Below are positions 1 to 5,980 of a DNA stretch of 7,810 nucleotides, in pieces (position 1 is the first letter of the stretch; each line of letters starts with the position of its first letter). Source of the DNA: Desulfuromonadales bacterium (lineage in GTDB: Bacteria > Desulfobacterota > Desulfuromonadia > Geobacterales > Pseudopelobacteraceae); the NCBI GenBank assembly GCA_015688915.1, contig JAATGX010000123.1, forward strand, positions 1-7,810. Reading direction: 5' to 3'. The notes under the pieces are model-generated. The model saw only the letters and a program-made list of their open reading frames with translations. It ran no database searches and was not told the origin of the DNA. The translations under genes and the position numbers were made by a program.

Positions 1-13
1 CTTGTCCGCGCAT
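1..13 (-). CDS. Probable start of a further minus-strand gene (partial, 4 codons)
   Basis: Reading the minus strand, an ATG at 13-11 follows a purine-rich SD (GAGGA at 23-19) with a 5-nt spacer. The visible codons give Met-Arg-Gly-Gln before the window ends. The gap after the carbonic anhydrase gene and the terminator-like hairpin at 68-97 fit the start of a new transcription unit. A 9-bp arm of an inverted repeat (8-16) covers the start codon. The product cannot be named from four residues, and the start is inferred only from the SD spacing and the position. Confidence 0.4.
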
Positions 14-46
14 AATTTTCCTCAAGGATTACGAAGTATTATGCGC
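8..46. repeat. 9-bp perfect inverted repeat flanking an SD
   Basis: GCGCATAAT (8-16) and ATTATGCGC (38-46) are perfect reverse complements separated by 21 nt. Read on the minus strand, the upstream arm contains a CATAAT -10-like box and the downstream arm contains the ATG of the edge gene, with its SD in the loop. No T-tract follows on either strand, so it is not an intrinsic terminator. It could be a dimeric-repressor operator or, in a transcript that starts further upstream, a hairpin that sequesters the start codon. Confidence 0.6.
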
Positions 47-66
47 AAAAATGTATCATAAATCAG
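38..66 (-). promoter_or_regulatory. Possible promoter for the gene leaving the left edge
   Basis: On the minus strand CATAAT (43-38) matches the sigma-70 -10 consensus at 5 of 6 positions. The hexamer 17 nt upstream (CTGATT, 66-61) is a poor -35 match. Transcription would start near 31, giving a leader of about 18 nt before the ATG at 13. The -10 lies within one arm of the 8-16/38-46 inverted repeat, so it could be an operator-controlled promoter. The call is weak because no second element supports it. Confidence 0.25.
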
Positions 67-67
67 C

Positions 68-97
68 AAAAACAGCTAGTTGAAATTCAACAACCTG
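68..97 (-). terminator. Weak intrinsic-terminator-like hairpin after the carbonic anhydrase gene
   Basis: On the minus strand GTTGAA (91-86) and TTCAAC (84-79) form a 6-bp stem around one base. It is extended by CAG/CTG (97-95 with 75-73) across a 3x3 internal loop, and five T residues (72-68) follow at once. The stem is AT-rich and the loop is only one nucleotide, so efficiency is doubtful. The position, about 70 nt past the stop codon, is right for ending the ior-carbonic anhydrase unit. Confidence 0.35.
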
Positions 98-126
98 CTA
101 AAGATTCTGTCTTCTCTTGCTTTTCC

Positions 127-150
127 TCTGTGTCTCCGTGTCTCTGTGGC
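127..150. repeat. Three tandem degenerate 8-mers (TCTGTGTC-like)
   Basis: The plus strand reads TCTGTGTC (127-134), TCCGTGTC (135-142) and TCTGTGGC (143-150), three adjacent 8-mers each within one substitution of TCTGTGTC. A pyrimidine run precedes them. On the minus strand this is the purine-rich CACAGAGACAC type of sequence that I recall as a dispersed intergenic repeat in Geobacter-like and other genomes. It lies between the carbonic anhydrase stop and the terminator-like hairpin, so it would be in the 3' untranslated region of that mRNA. No function is known to me. Confidence 0.6.
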
Positions 151-165
151 AGATTTCATGTTTCA

Positions 166-741
166 TCACTCAAGCGTGGCCGCGAAGCTTTCCCCGGTGT
201 AGCCGTTGACCACGACATCCAGGTGACCGTCATTCGGGCAGAACAGCAGGCCGTGAATCGGGACGTCCCTGGGGATCAGCGGATTGTGGCGCAGGATCTT
301 CACCACCCGCTCCACGTTCTCGATGGGGTGTGAAAAGATCCCCAGCCACTGTTTCAGGTCAGGGACGTGGATATCGATGACATCAGGGGATATGCCCCGT
401 CTGATCATCGCGCTCTTCACCGATTCGGCGTCAATCTCGGCCATGCCGCAATCGCGATGACCGATGACAAAGACCTCCTCGACCCCCAGCATGAAGATGC
501 CCGCAACCAGGCTGCGGATCACGGCGCCCCCCATGGGATCGACGATGGTGTTGCCGGCGTTCTTTATGACCTTGGCCTCACCCCGTTTGATCCCCATGGC
601 CGGTTCGAGAAAATCCACCAGCCGCGTGTCCATGCAGGTGAAAATGGCAAACTGCCTGGCCGGGGATTTGGGCAATGGCGGAAAGGCGTTGGGTCTGACA
701 AACCCCCTGTTGGCCTCCAGTACCGATTCGAGCAGCGTCAT
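166..741 (-). CDS. Beta-class carbonic anhydrase (Cab-type)
   Basis: This 191-aa cytoplasmic enzyme would interconvert CO2 and bicarbonate using a zinc ion. The beta-class signatures are intact: CMDTR at residues 36-40 gives the zinc ligand Cys36 and the Asp38/Arg40 dyad, and HRDCG at 95-99 gives the ligands His95 and Cys98. The segment KVIKNAGN at 57-64 is also family-typical. Length and layout fit the short Cab-type (methanogen-like) branch. Two adjacent ATGs exist (744 and 741). I chose 741 because AGGAGG at 753-748 lies 6 nt away, against 3 nt for the other; a GTG at 762 is less likely. The SD overlaps the iorB stop codon, so translation is probably coupled to iorB. The location suggests it handles CO2 made or used by IOR, which is inference. 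Confidence 0.93.
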   Translation of the reverse strand: MTLLESVLEANRGFVRPNAFPPLPKSPARQFAIFTCMDTRLVDFLEPAMGIKRGEAKVIKNAGNTIVDPMGGAVIRSLVAGIFMLGVEEVFVIGHRDCGMAEIDAESVKSAMIRRGISPDVIDIHVPDLKQWLGIFSHPIENVERVVKILRHNPLIPRDVPIHGLLFCPNDGHLDVVVNGYTGESFAATLE

Positions 742-751
742 CATTCGCCTC

Positions 752-1330
752 CTACAGCGCACGGCCCATCATGAAGGCCTGTTTGTTCACTTCCAATGCC
801 TTTTTCGGCACCATCTTTTCCAGGGCCTCCAGCCAGTAGCGCTCGGCAATGTCAAGTCGCCGGGAAACCGCGCCCAACAGGACCGTATTGGCCGCACGGG
901 GATTGCCCGCCTCGCTGGCCAGTCCCTGGCCGTCCACCAGCAGAAAACCGGGAAATAGCGCCTCGATCCGGTCCTCCAGCCCCTCGGGATAGGATTCCTG
1001 TCCCATCAATACCGATGGCGGCGCGATCTTCAGGTCATTGGCCACCACCGTGCCGCCCGGTTTGAGCAGCGGCAACGACCGGCAGGTTTCCATCAACTCG
1101 AAGCCGAACAGGATGTCCCCCTCCCCCTCCGGCACAAGGGGAGAAAAGACCTGCCTGCCGTAACGCACATGGGAAACCACACTGCCGCCCCGCTGGGACT
1201 TGCCGTGAATTTCGCTCTTTTTCACGTCGAAGCCGGCCAGCATGCAGGTTTCCGAAAGGATCTCCGAGGCCAGCAGGATGCCCTGCCCGCCGACACCCAC
1301 CAAGAGGATGTTGGTGATCCGGCCGCTCAT
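752..1330 (-). CDS. iorB: Indolepyruvate:ferredoxin oxidoreductase beta subunit
   Basis: This 192-aa protein is the small subunit of indolepyruvate ferredoxin oxidoreductase and corresponds to the gamma domain of 2-oxoacid:ferredoxin oxidoreductases. The glycine-rich motif GVGGQG at residues 12-17 follows a first beta strand, and HGKSQRGGSV at 42-51 is the family's conserved loop. NTVLLGA near residue 148 also fits. With IorA it carries out CoA-dependent oxidative decarboxylation of aryl-pyruvates. Its ATG (1330) overlaps the iorA stop as ATGA. An SD, GGAGGG at 1340-1335, lies 4 nt upstream inside iorA, so the two subunits are translationally coupled. The reading frame stays open far upstream through iorA, but the long version is an artefact; the GGAGGG site and homology fix the start. 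Confidence 0.93.
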   Translation of the reverse strand: MSGRITNILLVGVGGQGILLASEILSETCMLAGFDVKKSEIHGKSQRGGSVVSHVRYGRQVFSPLVPEGEGDILFGFELMETCRSLPLLKPGGTVVANDLKIAPPSVLMGQESYPEGLEDRIEALFPGFLLVDGQGLASEAGNPRAANTVLLGAVSRRLDIAERYWLEALEKMVPKKALEVNKQAFMMGRAL

Positions 1331-3087
1331 TTCGCCCTCCCGATCGCATCGAACTTGCACAACTGCCGACAGACATCGCACCCGGTGCAGACCAGGGGGT
1401 CGATCCAGGCCGTACCCTTCCTGCCGCCATCCCCGGCGGGCCGCCACTCGATGGCCGGACAGCCGATCCTGAGACAGGCGCGGCACCCCGTGCATGTTTC
1501 CACTTCCACCGAATAGACCGGCCCTTTCTGAAAGACCCCTTCCCGCTTGACCAGCACGCAGGGCTTGTCGGTGATGATCACCGACGGCTCGGGGCGGTTC
1601 ATCTCCTCCTGCAGCACGCGGCGGGTCTGCTCCAGGTCCAGGGGGTTGATCACCCGGATATGCCTGACACCCAGCGCCTTGCACAACAACGGAAAATCGA
1701 TGCGGCTGGTCGGCTCGTCCATCAGGGTGAAACCGGAGGCCGGGTTGTCCTGGCGGCCGGTCATGGCGGTGATTCGGTTGTCCAGGATGACCAGGGTGGC
1801 CGGAGCCTGGTTGTGGACCATGTCCAGCAGGCCGTTGATGCCGGTGTGACGGAACGTCGCATCGCCGATCACGGCCACGACCCGCTTTTGTTCTTCCTTC
1901 GATACCACCTTGGTCACGCCGGTGGCCATGCCGACGGAGGCGCCCATGCAGATACAGGTATCCATGGCCGAAAGCGGCGGCATGAATCCCAGGGTATAAC
2001 AGCCGATATCGCCGGTTACGTAGGCCTTGAGCTGGTTGAGGACAAAGAATACGCCCCGGTGCGGACAGCCGGGACACATGTTGGGCGGCCGGCCGGGCAA
2101 TTTTTCGGCCGGGCTTGCGGCGGCCTCCGGCAGGCCGAATGCCGTCCTGATCCTGCCCGGCGTCAGTTCGCCGCAGAGCGAAAAGATCTCCTTGCCGGTC
2201 ACGCCGATGCCCATGGCCCTGACCTGCTCCTCGATGAAGGGATCCAGTTCCTCCACCACGTAAAGCGTTTCGACCTTGGCGGCAAACTCGCGGATCAGGT
2301 CGTGGGGCAATGGATGGACCATGCCCAGCTTGAGGGTCGAGGCGGTGGGCAGCACCTCGCGCACATACTGGTAGCAGACCCCGGAGGTGATGATGCCGAC
2401 GGCCTTGTCGCGCATCTCCAGCCGGTTGATGGCCATGGTGGAGCCGTCCCTGGAGAGTTGTGCCATGCGCTCCTCCACCAGGGGGTGGCGGAGACGGGCA
2501 TTGCCGGGCAACATGACCAGTTTGGCCGCGTTCTTCACCAGTTTCGGCTCGGGAAGGTCCGTGACCCGCTCCCCCAACTCCACCAGCGACTTGCTGTGGG
2601 AGATGCGGGTGGTGGTGCGCAGCATGACCGGCGTATCGTACTGCTCGGAAAGTTCGAAGGCCAGGCGGGTGAACTCCTTGCACTCCCGGGAGTCGGCCGG
2701 CTCCAGCATCGGAACCTTGGCGAACCTGGCGTAGTTGCGGTTATCCTGCTCATTCTGGGATGAATGCATCTCCGGGTCGTCGGCCGTGACCAGCACCAGG
2801 CCGCCGTTTACACCGGTATAGGAAAGGGTGAAGAGCGGGTCGGCGGCCACGTTCACCCCCACATGCTTCATGGTGCACAGTGCCCGGCCGCCGCCAAAGG
2901 AGGCACCGATGGCCACCTCCAGGGCGACCTTCTCATTGGGTGCCCAGGATGAATCTATCTCTTTATAGGTGATCGTATTTTCGAGGATTTCAGTGGACGG
3001 TGTGCCCGGATAGGCGCAGGCGACACGGCAGCCCGCCTCGAACGCGCCGCGGGCGATGGCTTCGTTGCCGGAAAGGATCTCTTTCAT
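1327..3087 (-). CDS. iorA: Indolepyruvate:ferredoxin oxidoreductase alpha subunit
   Basis: IorA is the thiamine-diphosphate and iron-sulfur subunit that converts indolepyruvate, phenylpyruvate or similar aryl-pyruvates plus CoA to aryl-acyl-CoA, CO2 and reduced ferredoxin. The 586-aa product has the usual order. An N-terminal pyrimidine-binding domain (about 1-170, with CAYPGTPSTEI at 24-34) and a middle domain precede CPGCPHRG (338-345) and GDIGCYTLG (359-367). The ThDP site follows: GDATFRHTG (408-416) and ILDNRITAMTG (434-444). A C-terminal ferredoxin domain has all eight cysteines: 532, 535, 538, 543 and 567, 570, 573, 577. The first cluster has CxxCxxCx4CP spacing, and the second lacks the usual proline after the last Cys (Lys578). 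The start at 3087 has AGGAA at 3099-3095, 7 nt away; a longer in-frame version from 3168 has no homologous N-terminus and begins inside the promoter spacing. Confidence 0.96.
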   Translation of the reverse strand: MKEILSGNEAIARGAFEAGCRVACAYPGTPSTEILENTITYKEIDSSWAPNEKVALEVAIGASFGGGRALCTMKHVGVNVAADPLFTLSYTGVNGGLVLVTADDPEMHSSQNEQDNRNYARFAKVPMLEPADSRECKEFTRLAFELSEQYDTPVMLRTTTRISHSKSLVELGERVTDLPEPKLVKNAAKLVMLPGNARLRHPLVEERMAQLSRDGSTMAINRLEMRDKAVGIITSGVCYQYVREVLPTASTLKLGMVHPLPHDLIREFAAKVETLYVVEELDPFIEEQVRAMGIGVTGKEIFSLCGELTPGRIRTAFGLPEAAASPAEKLPGRPPNMCPGCPHRGVFFVLNQLKAYVTGDIGCYTLGFMPPLSAMDTCICMGASVGMATGVTKVVSKEEQKRVVAVIGDATFRHTGINGLLDMVHNQAPATLVILDNRITAMTGRQDNPASGFTLMDEPTSRIDFPLLCKALGVRHIRVINPLDLEQTRRVLQEEMNRPEPSVIITDKPCVLVKREGVFQKGPVYSVEVETCTGCRACLRIGCPAIEWRPAGDGGRKGTAWIDPLVCTGCDVCRQLCKFDAIGRAK

Positions 3088-3139
3088 TTCAACATTCCTG
3101 CCGTGATGTGGAGATGGATAGCGTGGATAAAGTCTCGGC

Positions 3140-3168
3140 ACTATACTAAAACGCGGTAACGATTGCAA
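3140..3168 (-). promoter_or_regulatory. Sigma-70-type promoter for iorA-iorB-carbonic anhydrase
   Basis: On the minus strand TTGCAA (3168-3163) and TATAGT (3145-3140) are separated by exactly 17 bp and match the -35 and -10 consensus at 4 of 6 and 5 of 6 positions. The predicted start near 3133 leaves a leader of about 45 nt to the iorA ATG at 3087. I saw no obvious operator or riboswitch in the leader. This local AT-rich stretch stands out from the GC-rich surroundings. Confidence 0.65.
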
Positions 3169-3221
3169 TTTGTTTGAAATCGCCGTTTTGGACCGGCACG
3201 CCTGCGGGCAATGGGAAGGAT

Positions 3222-3276
3222 TTTAAAAGATCTCGACCATCGGTCCGCGCTGCGGAAGAGAGGGCAAAGACCGTGG
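3222..3276 (-). terminator. Possible weak terminator or hairpin region after ppx
   Basis: Downstream of the ppx stop, the minus strand can pair 3276-3269 with 3245-3237 (eight pairs, one bulge). Alternatively a compact TCCGC-AGC-GCGGA hairpin forms at 3256-3244. A short TTTT run lies near 3224-3221, too far from the compact hairpin for a classic intrinsic terminator. It may end ppx transcription inefficiently or be incidental GC pairing. Confidence 0.2.
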
Positions 3277-3287
3277 CCGCTCGAGGG

Positions 3288-4214
3288 TTACCCGGAGGCC
3301 TCGATATCCCCGGAAATCACCAGCCCTTCCAGCAATCCGTAGTCGCTCACCTTCAGGGCATCCGCCCCGAACATCTCCATGGTCTGCAAGGTGATCAACA
3401 TGCCGGCAATGATCAGGTCCTCCCTCCCCTTCTCCAGCCCCGGAACATGAAGCTGCTCCCCGGGAGACAAAGGCAGCAGCCGCTCATAGATCTCCCTGAT
3501 CCGGGTGTAGGACAGGACCGCGTTGTTGACCTTGCGGTAATCATAATCCCGCATCTCCATGCTGATGGCGGCCAGGGTGGTGGCGGTGCCGGCCGTGCCG
3601 ATCAGCGGTGAACCGGGAGAGGGCCGGCACCCGGCCGCATCCATCTCCTGGCCGAGCAGTTCCAGTTCCCGGCCGATCTTCTCACGCATGGCATCGGGCG
3701 TCACCTTGCCTTCGGTGAGCCTGACCACACCCATGGGCAGGCTGCGGATAAACCGGGCCTCTACTCCGTGCGCCACGGTGTACTCGGTGCTGCCGCCGCC
3801 CACATCGAAGATCAGCGCTTCCTCGTACCGCTGGTCCAGTCCCGTCATCACCCCGGCAAGGGTCAGCCTCCCCTCCTCGGTTCCCCCGATAACCTCCAGG
3901 GAAACGCCGGTCGCCCGGCGCACCTGTTCCACGAACTCCGCACCGTTGACCGCATCCCGGACCGCGCTGGTGGCGACCGCCCGGACCAGGGAAACCCCAT
4001 GCTCGCGGATAATCGCACCAAACCGTGCCAGACAGGCCATTCCCCGCTCCCGGGCTTCCCGGGACAGGCCCTGTTCGCGGCTGAACCCGCCTCCCATGCG
4101 GACGATCTCCCGTTCCAAACGCACATGCTCGAAGCCGGCCGGACCGCACTCGTCGGCAATCAACAGGCGGGCGGTATTGGTGCCGAAATCTATGGCCGCT
4201 ACCCTAGCGCTCAT
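3288..4214 (-). CDS. Ppx/GppA-family phosphatase (exopolyphosphatase / pppGpp phosphohydrolase), short form
   Basis: This 308-aa protein belongs to the ASKHA-fold Ppx/GppA family, which removes terminal phosphate from polyphosphate and/or converts pppGpp to ppGpp. Visible motifs are DFGTNTARLL (9-18, phosphate loop 1), ATSAVRDA (81-88), GGTEEGRL (110-117, with the catalytic-region glutamates), DVGGGSTEY (137-145, phosphate loop 2) and GTAGTATTLA (206-215). It ends after the two actin-like domains and lacks the C-terminal HD-like extension of the roughly 500-aa E. coli Ppx, so it matches the short form. Near the C-terminus the usual LREG is LLEG (294-297). The start at 4214 opens directly on the family motif and overlaps the upstream transporter gene by 11 bp; its SD (AGGGA at 4229-4225) is 10 nt away. 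Which substrate it prefers cannot be told from sequence. Confidence 0.92.
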   Translation of the reverse strand: MSARVAAIDFGTNTARLLIADECGPAGFEHVRLEREIVRMGGGFSREQGLSREARERGMACLARFGAIIREHGVSLVRAVATSAVRDAVNGAEFVEQVRRATGVSLEVIGGTEEGRLTLAGVMTGLDQRYEEALIFDVGGGSTEYTVAHGVEARFIRSLPMGVVRLTEGKVTPDAMREKIGRELELLGQEMDAAGCRPSPGSPLIGTAGTATTLAAISMEMRDYDYRKVNNAVLSYTRIREIYERLLPLSPGEQLHVPGLEKGREDLIIAGMLITLQTMEMFGADALKVSDYGLLEGLVISGDIEASG

Positions 4215-5847
4215 AGCTCTTTCTTCCCTGCACCGCCATGAGGTTCCAGCACAATTCGGCAATCCGCATGAATGCCGAGGTAAATTCGGTGAACAGTATG
4301 GTGGCCCGGGGGGTGCAGACACCCGCGCTGATACGCTCGAAATGCGTCAGCTTTATCTCTTCGAAGATGGCGCGCACCCTGGCCTTTTCCTCGCGAAGCC
4401 CGCCCTCGCCCGGGGCCTGGCCATTCATGACCATCTCCCCGGTGGTCAGAAAGGTTACGCTGACCGCGTCGGCAAGGCGTTTCAGGTCGTCCATGGCGGC
4501 ATCCGAGAAGATCACGCCGGCTTCCTTCCGATCGACAATGCAATCGAGAATATCCTCGCAGCGGTCACCGATATGTTCCAGGTCCGTGACCGTCTGCAAC
4601 AGGTCGGGGATGGCGGATCCCGTCTCGGGATCATTGGAGGAATGGGCGAGAGCGGCCAGAAAGATGGTGATCTCGTGGTTCAGGGAGTCCAGCACCTGCT
4701 CATGCTGCCTGATGGTCTCGGCCCTGCGGGCATCGAAATCGAAAAGTATCTCACGGATATCAGCGTACATGTACGACGTCACCGACATCATGCGGACGAT
4801 CTCCTTGCGCGCCTGTTCAAGCGCCAATGTGGGGGTATTGAGGATACGCGTGTCAAGGTAGTCGGCGCAGGGTTGCGGGGAATCGCCGTTGCCCGCATAG
4901 CCTTTCACGGCCCCCGGCATGCGGGAGAGAAGGCCGCTCAGGCTCGTCGTCAGGGTGGCCGTCATCAGGCTGGCAACGGTGTGAACCCAGGTAAGTTGAT
5001 ACGAGAGCAGCGCCACGGACCGGCCAAACTGGAGCGGAGGCAGCCATGCCAGCGTATCGAGCAGTGCCGGGGTAAGGGCGACGAGAGGCAGGGTCACGGC
5101 AAGGGTAATGATGATGAACATGACCGCGATCCGGCGGGAGACCGAGGTTCCTCCGACCGAGGCCAGCCCTGCTATGGCGGCCACGCCGATAAACCCTCCC
5201 AATACCATGCTGCCGGCCAGAACCGGGCTCAACTGATGGCCGGCGGCCAGGGCGGAGATAATGGATGCGGACGAGAGCGACGACGGTACGAAGCAGGAGA
5301 TCACGCCGCCAAACAGCATGGCAAGATAGGGATAGCGGAAGAACACGTCGCTGATCACCTCGTAAAACGGGTGGGTGTCGAACGGCTTGAAGCTTCCCTC
5401 GAGCAGGGTCAGTCCGAGAAAGAGCAAACCGGCTCCCAGCAGCAGGTCTCCCGCATTGGCCAGACGGCGCCTGCGGGCAAAGAACTTGAACAGAACGCCT
5501 ATGAAGATCAGGGGGGTGGCAACCAGGCTGTAGGGGAAAACGGGGAGATGAAGGGTCAGTGAAGCGCCCAGGAGCACGCCTCCCAGCACGTTCATGGCCT
5601 GGAATACGGTCAGGACGCCGCCGTTTGCCAGCCCGATGGTAAAGATGACCGCCGCGCCGGCCGAATTGAGCGCAAGCGACATCGCGGCACCAAAGAGAAC
5701 GGAATAAAAACGGTTCACGGTAAACGCGGTCAGGATCCCCCTGATGCGATTGTCCGCCACCGTGCGGATCCCCTCCGACATGAGGCGCATACCGAGCAGA
5801 AACAGGCCGATACCGCCCAATGCGCCCTCGACCAGGTTAAGATGCAT
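4204..5847 (-). CDS. Na/Pi-cotransporter (NptA/PNaS) family protein with C-terminal PhoU-like domain
   Basis: The 547-aa product has two halves. Residues 1 to about 310 form a hydrophobic inverted-repeat transporter domain of about eight or nine membrane segments, opening with the family's GGIGLFLLGMRLMSEG (11-26). Residues 345-545 form a helical cytoplasmic PhoU-like domain with TDLEHIGDRCEDI at 421-433, the PhoU-type acidic motif. Family members import phosphate with sodium or export it. Here the expected QSSSAT and GANIGTT signatures are replaced: NSAGAAV at 61-67 and GASLTLH at 94-100 in repeat 1, then PSSLSSA at 188-194 and GSMVLGGFIG at 212-221 in repeat 2. Transport activity or substrate may therefore differ. 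The start at 5847 has GGAG at 5861-5858, 10 nt away. The stop overlaps the ppx start by 11 bp, implying coupled expression and a shared phosphate-related role. Confidence 0.88.
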   Translation of the reverse strand: MHLNLVEGALGGIGLFLLGMRLMSEGIRTVADNRIRGILTAFTVNRFYSVLFGAAMSLALNSAGAAVIFTIGLANGGVLTVFQAMNVLGGVLLGASLTLHLPVFPYSLVATPLIFIGVLFKFFARRRRLANAGDLLLGAGLLFLGLTLLEGSFKPFDTHPFYEVISDVFFRYPYLAMLFGGVISCFVPSSLSSASIISALAAGHQLSPVLAGSMVLGGFIGVAAIAGLASVGGTSVSRRIAVMFIIITLAVTLPLVALTPALLDTLAWLPPLQFGRSVALLSYQLTWVHTVASLMTATLTTSLSGLLSRMPGAVKGYAGNGDSPQPCADYLDTRILNTPTLALEQARKEIVRMMSVTSYMYADIREILFDFDARRAETIRQHEQVLDSLNHEITIFLAALAHSSNDPETGSAIPDLLQTVTDLEHIGDRCEDILDCIVDRKEAGVIFSDAAMDDLKRLADAVSVTFLTTGEMVMNGQAPGEGGLREEKARVRAIFEEIKLTHFERISAGVCTPRATILFTEFTSAFMRIAELCWNLMAVQGRKSYER

Positions 5848-5880
5848 GGGTAGAACACTCCAGATTGTTTGTTAGTTTGC

Positions 5881-5902
5881 AAAAAAAGGCCGCAGAGGCC
5901 TT
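5881..5902 (-). terminator. Intrinsic terminator of the HU/IHF-like gene
   Basis: On the minus strand AAGGCC (5902-5897), a TCTGC loop and GGCCTT (5891-5886) make a perfect 6-bp stem. It runs directly into a seven-T tract (5887-5881), and A-T pairing can lengthen the stem outward. It lies about 75 nt past the HU/IHF-like stop and about 35 nt before the transporter ATG, separating the two units. This is the clearest non-coding signal in the window. Confidence 0.9.
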
Positions 5903-5940
5903 CTTCGGGAAGAGCATGCACAAAAGGAGGCTGGCCAACG

Positions 5941-5980
5941 ATAGCCCCCGCCAGAAGCGGATTCCGGGAATACCGGCTAT
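5941..5980. repeat. Nested inverted repeats at the 3' end of the HU/IHF-like gene
   Basis: ATAGCC (5941-5946) and GGCTAT (5975-5980) are perfect inverted copies, the latter spanning the HU/IHF-like stop codon. Between them ATTCCGGGAAT (5961-5971) is itself an 11-bp palindrome with a single central base. No T-tract follows on the minus strand. The structure could form an RNA hairpin at the end of the message upstream of the true terminator, but short palindromes arise by chance in GC-rich DNA. Confidence 0.35.

Noticed and set aside
367..958. Two overlapping plus-strand open frames opposite the carbonic anhydrase and iorB genes
   Set aside because: Both oppose genes with intact catalytic motifs, and their own translations show no family features.
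752..2683. A 643-residue version of IorB extending upstream through iorA
   Set aside because: The extra N-terminal part is out-of-frame iorA sequence without homology. A good SD and the family start place IorB at 1330.
1660..2763. A 367-codon plus-strand open frame opposite iorA
   Set aside because: It is a shadow of iorA codon bias with no domain signature, and its supposed start has no clear SD.
3088..3168. An in-frame 27-residue N-terminal extension of IorA starting at 3168
   Set aside because: It would start inside the predicted -35 element, shows no family resemblance, and the ATG at 3087 has a well-placed SD.
4215..4322. A 36-residue N-terminal extension of the Ppx/GppA protein
   Set aside because: It overlaps the transporter gene in another frame and is unlike the family; the DFGTNT motif expected near the N-terminus is at residues 9-14 when starting at 4214.
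3559..5562. A 667-codon open frame on the plus strand opposite the transporter and ppx genes
   Set aside because: The translation is low-complexity, rich in Arg, Gly, His and Gln, with no recognisable motif. It lies antisense to two well-supported genes; long antisense frames are expected in GC-rich DNA.
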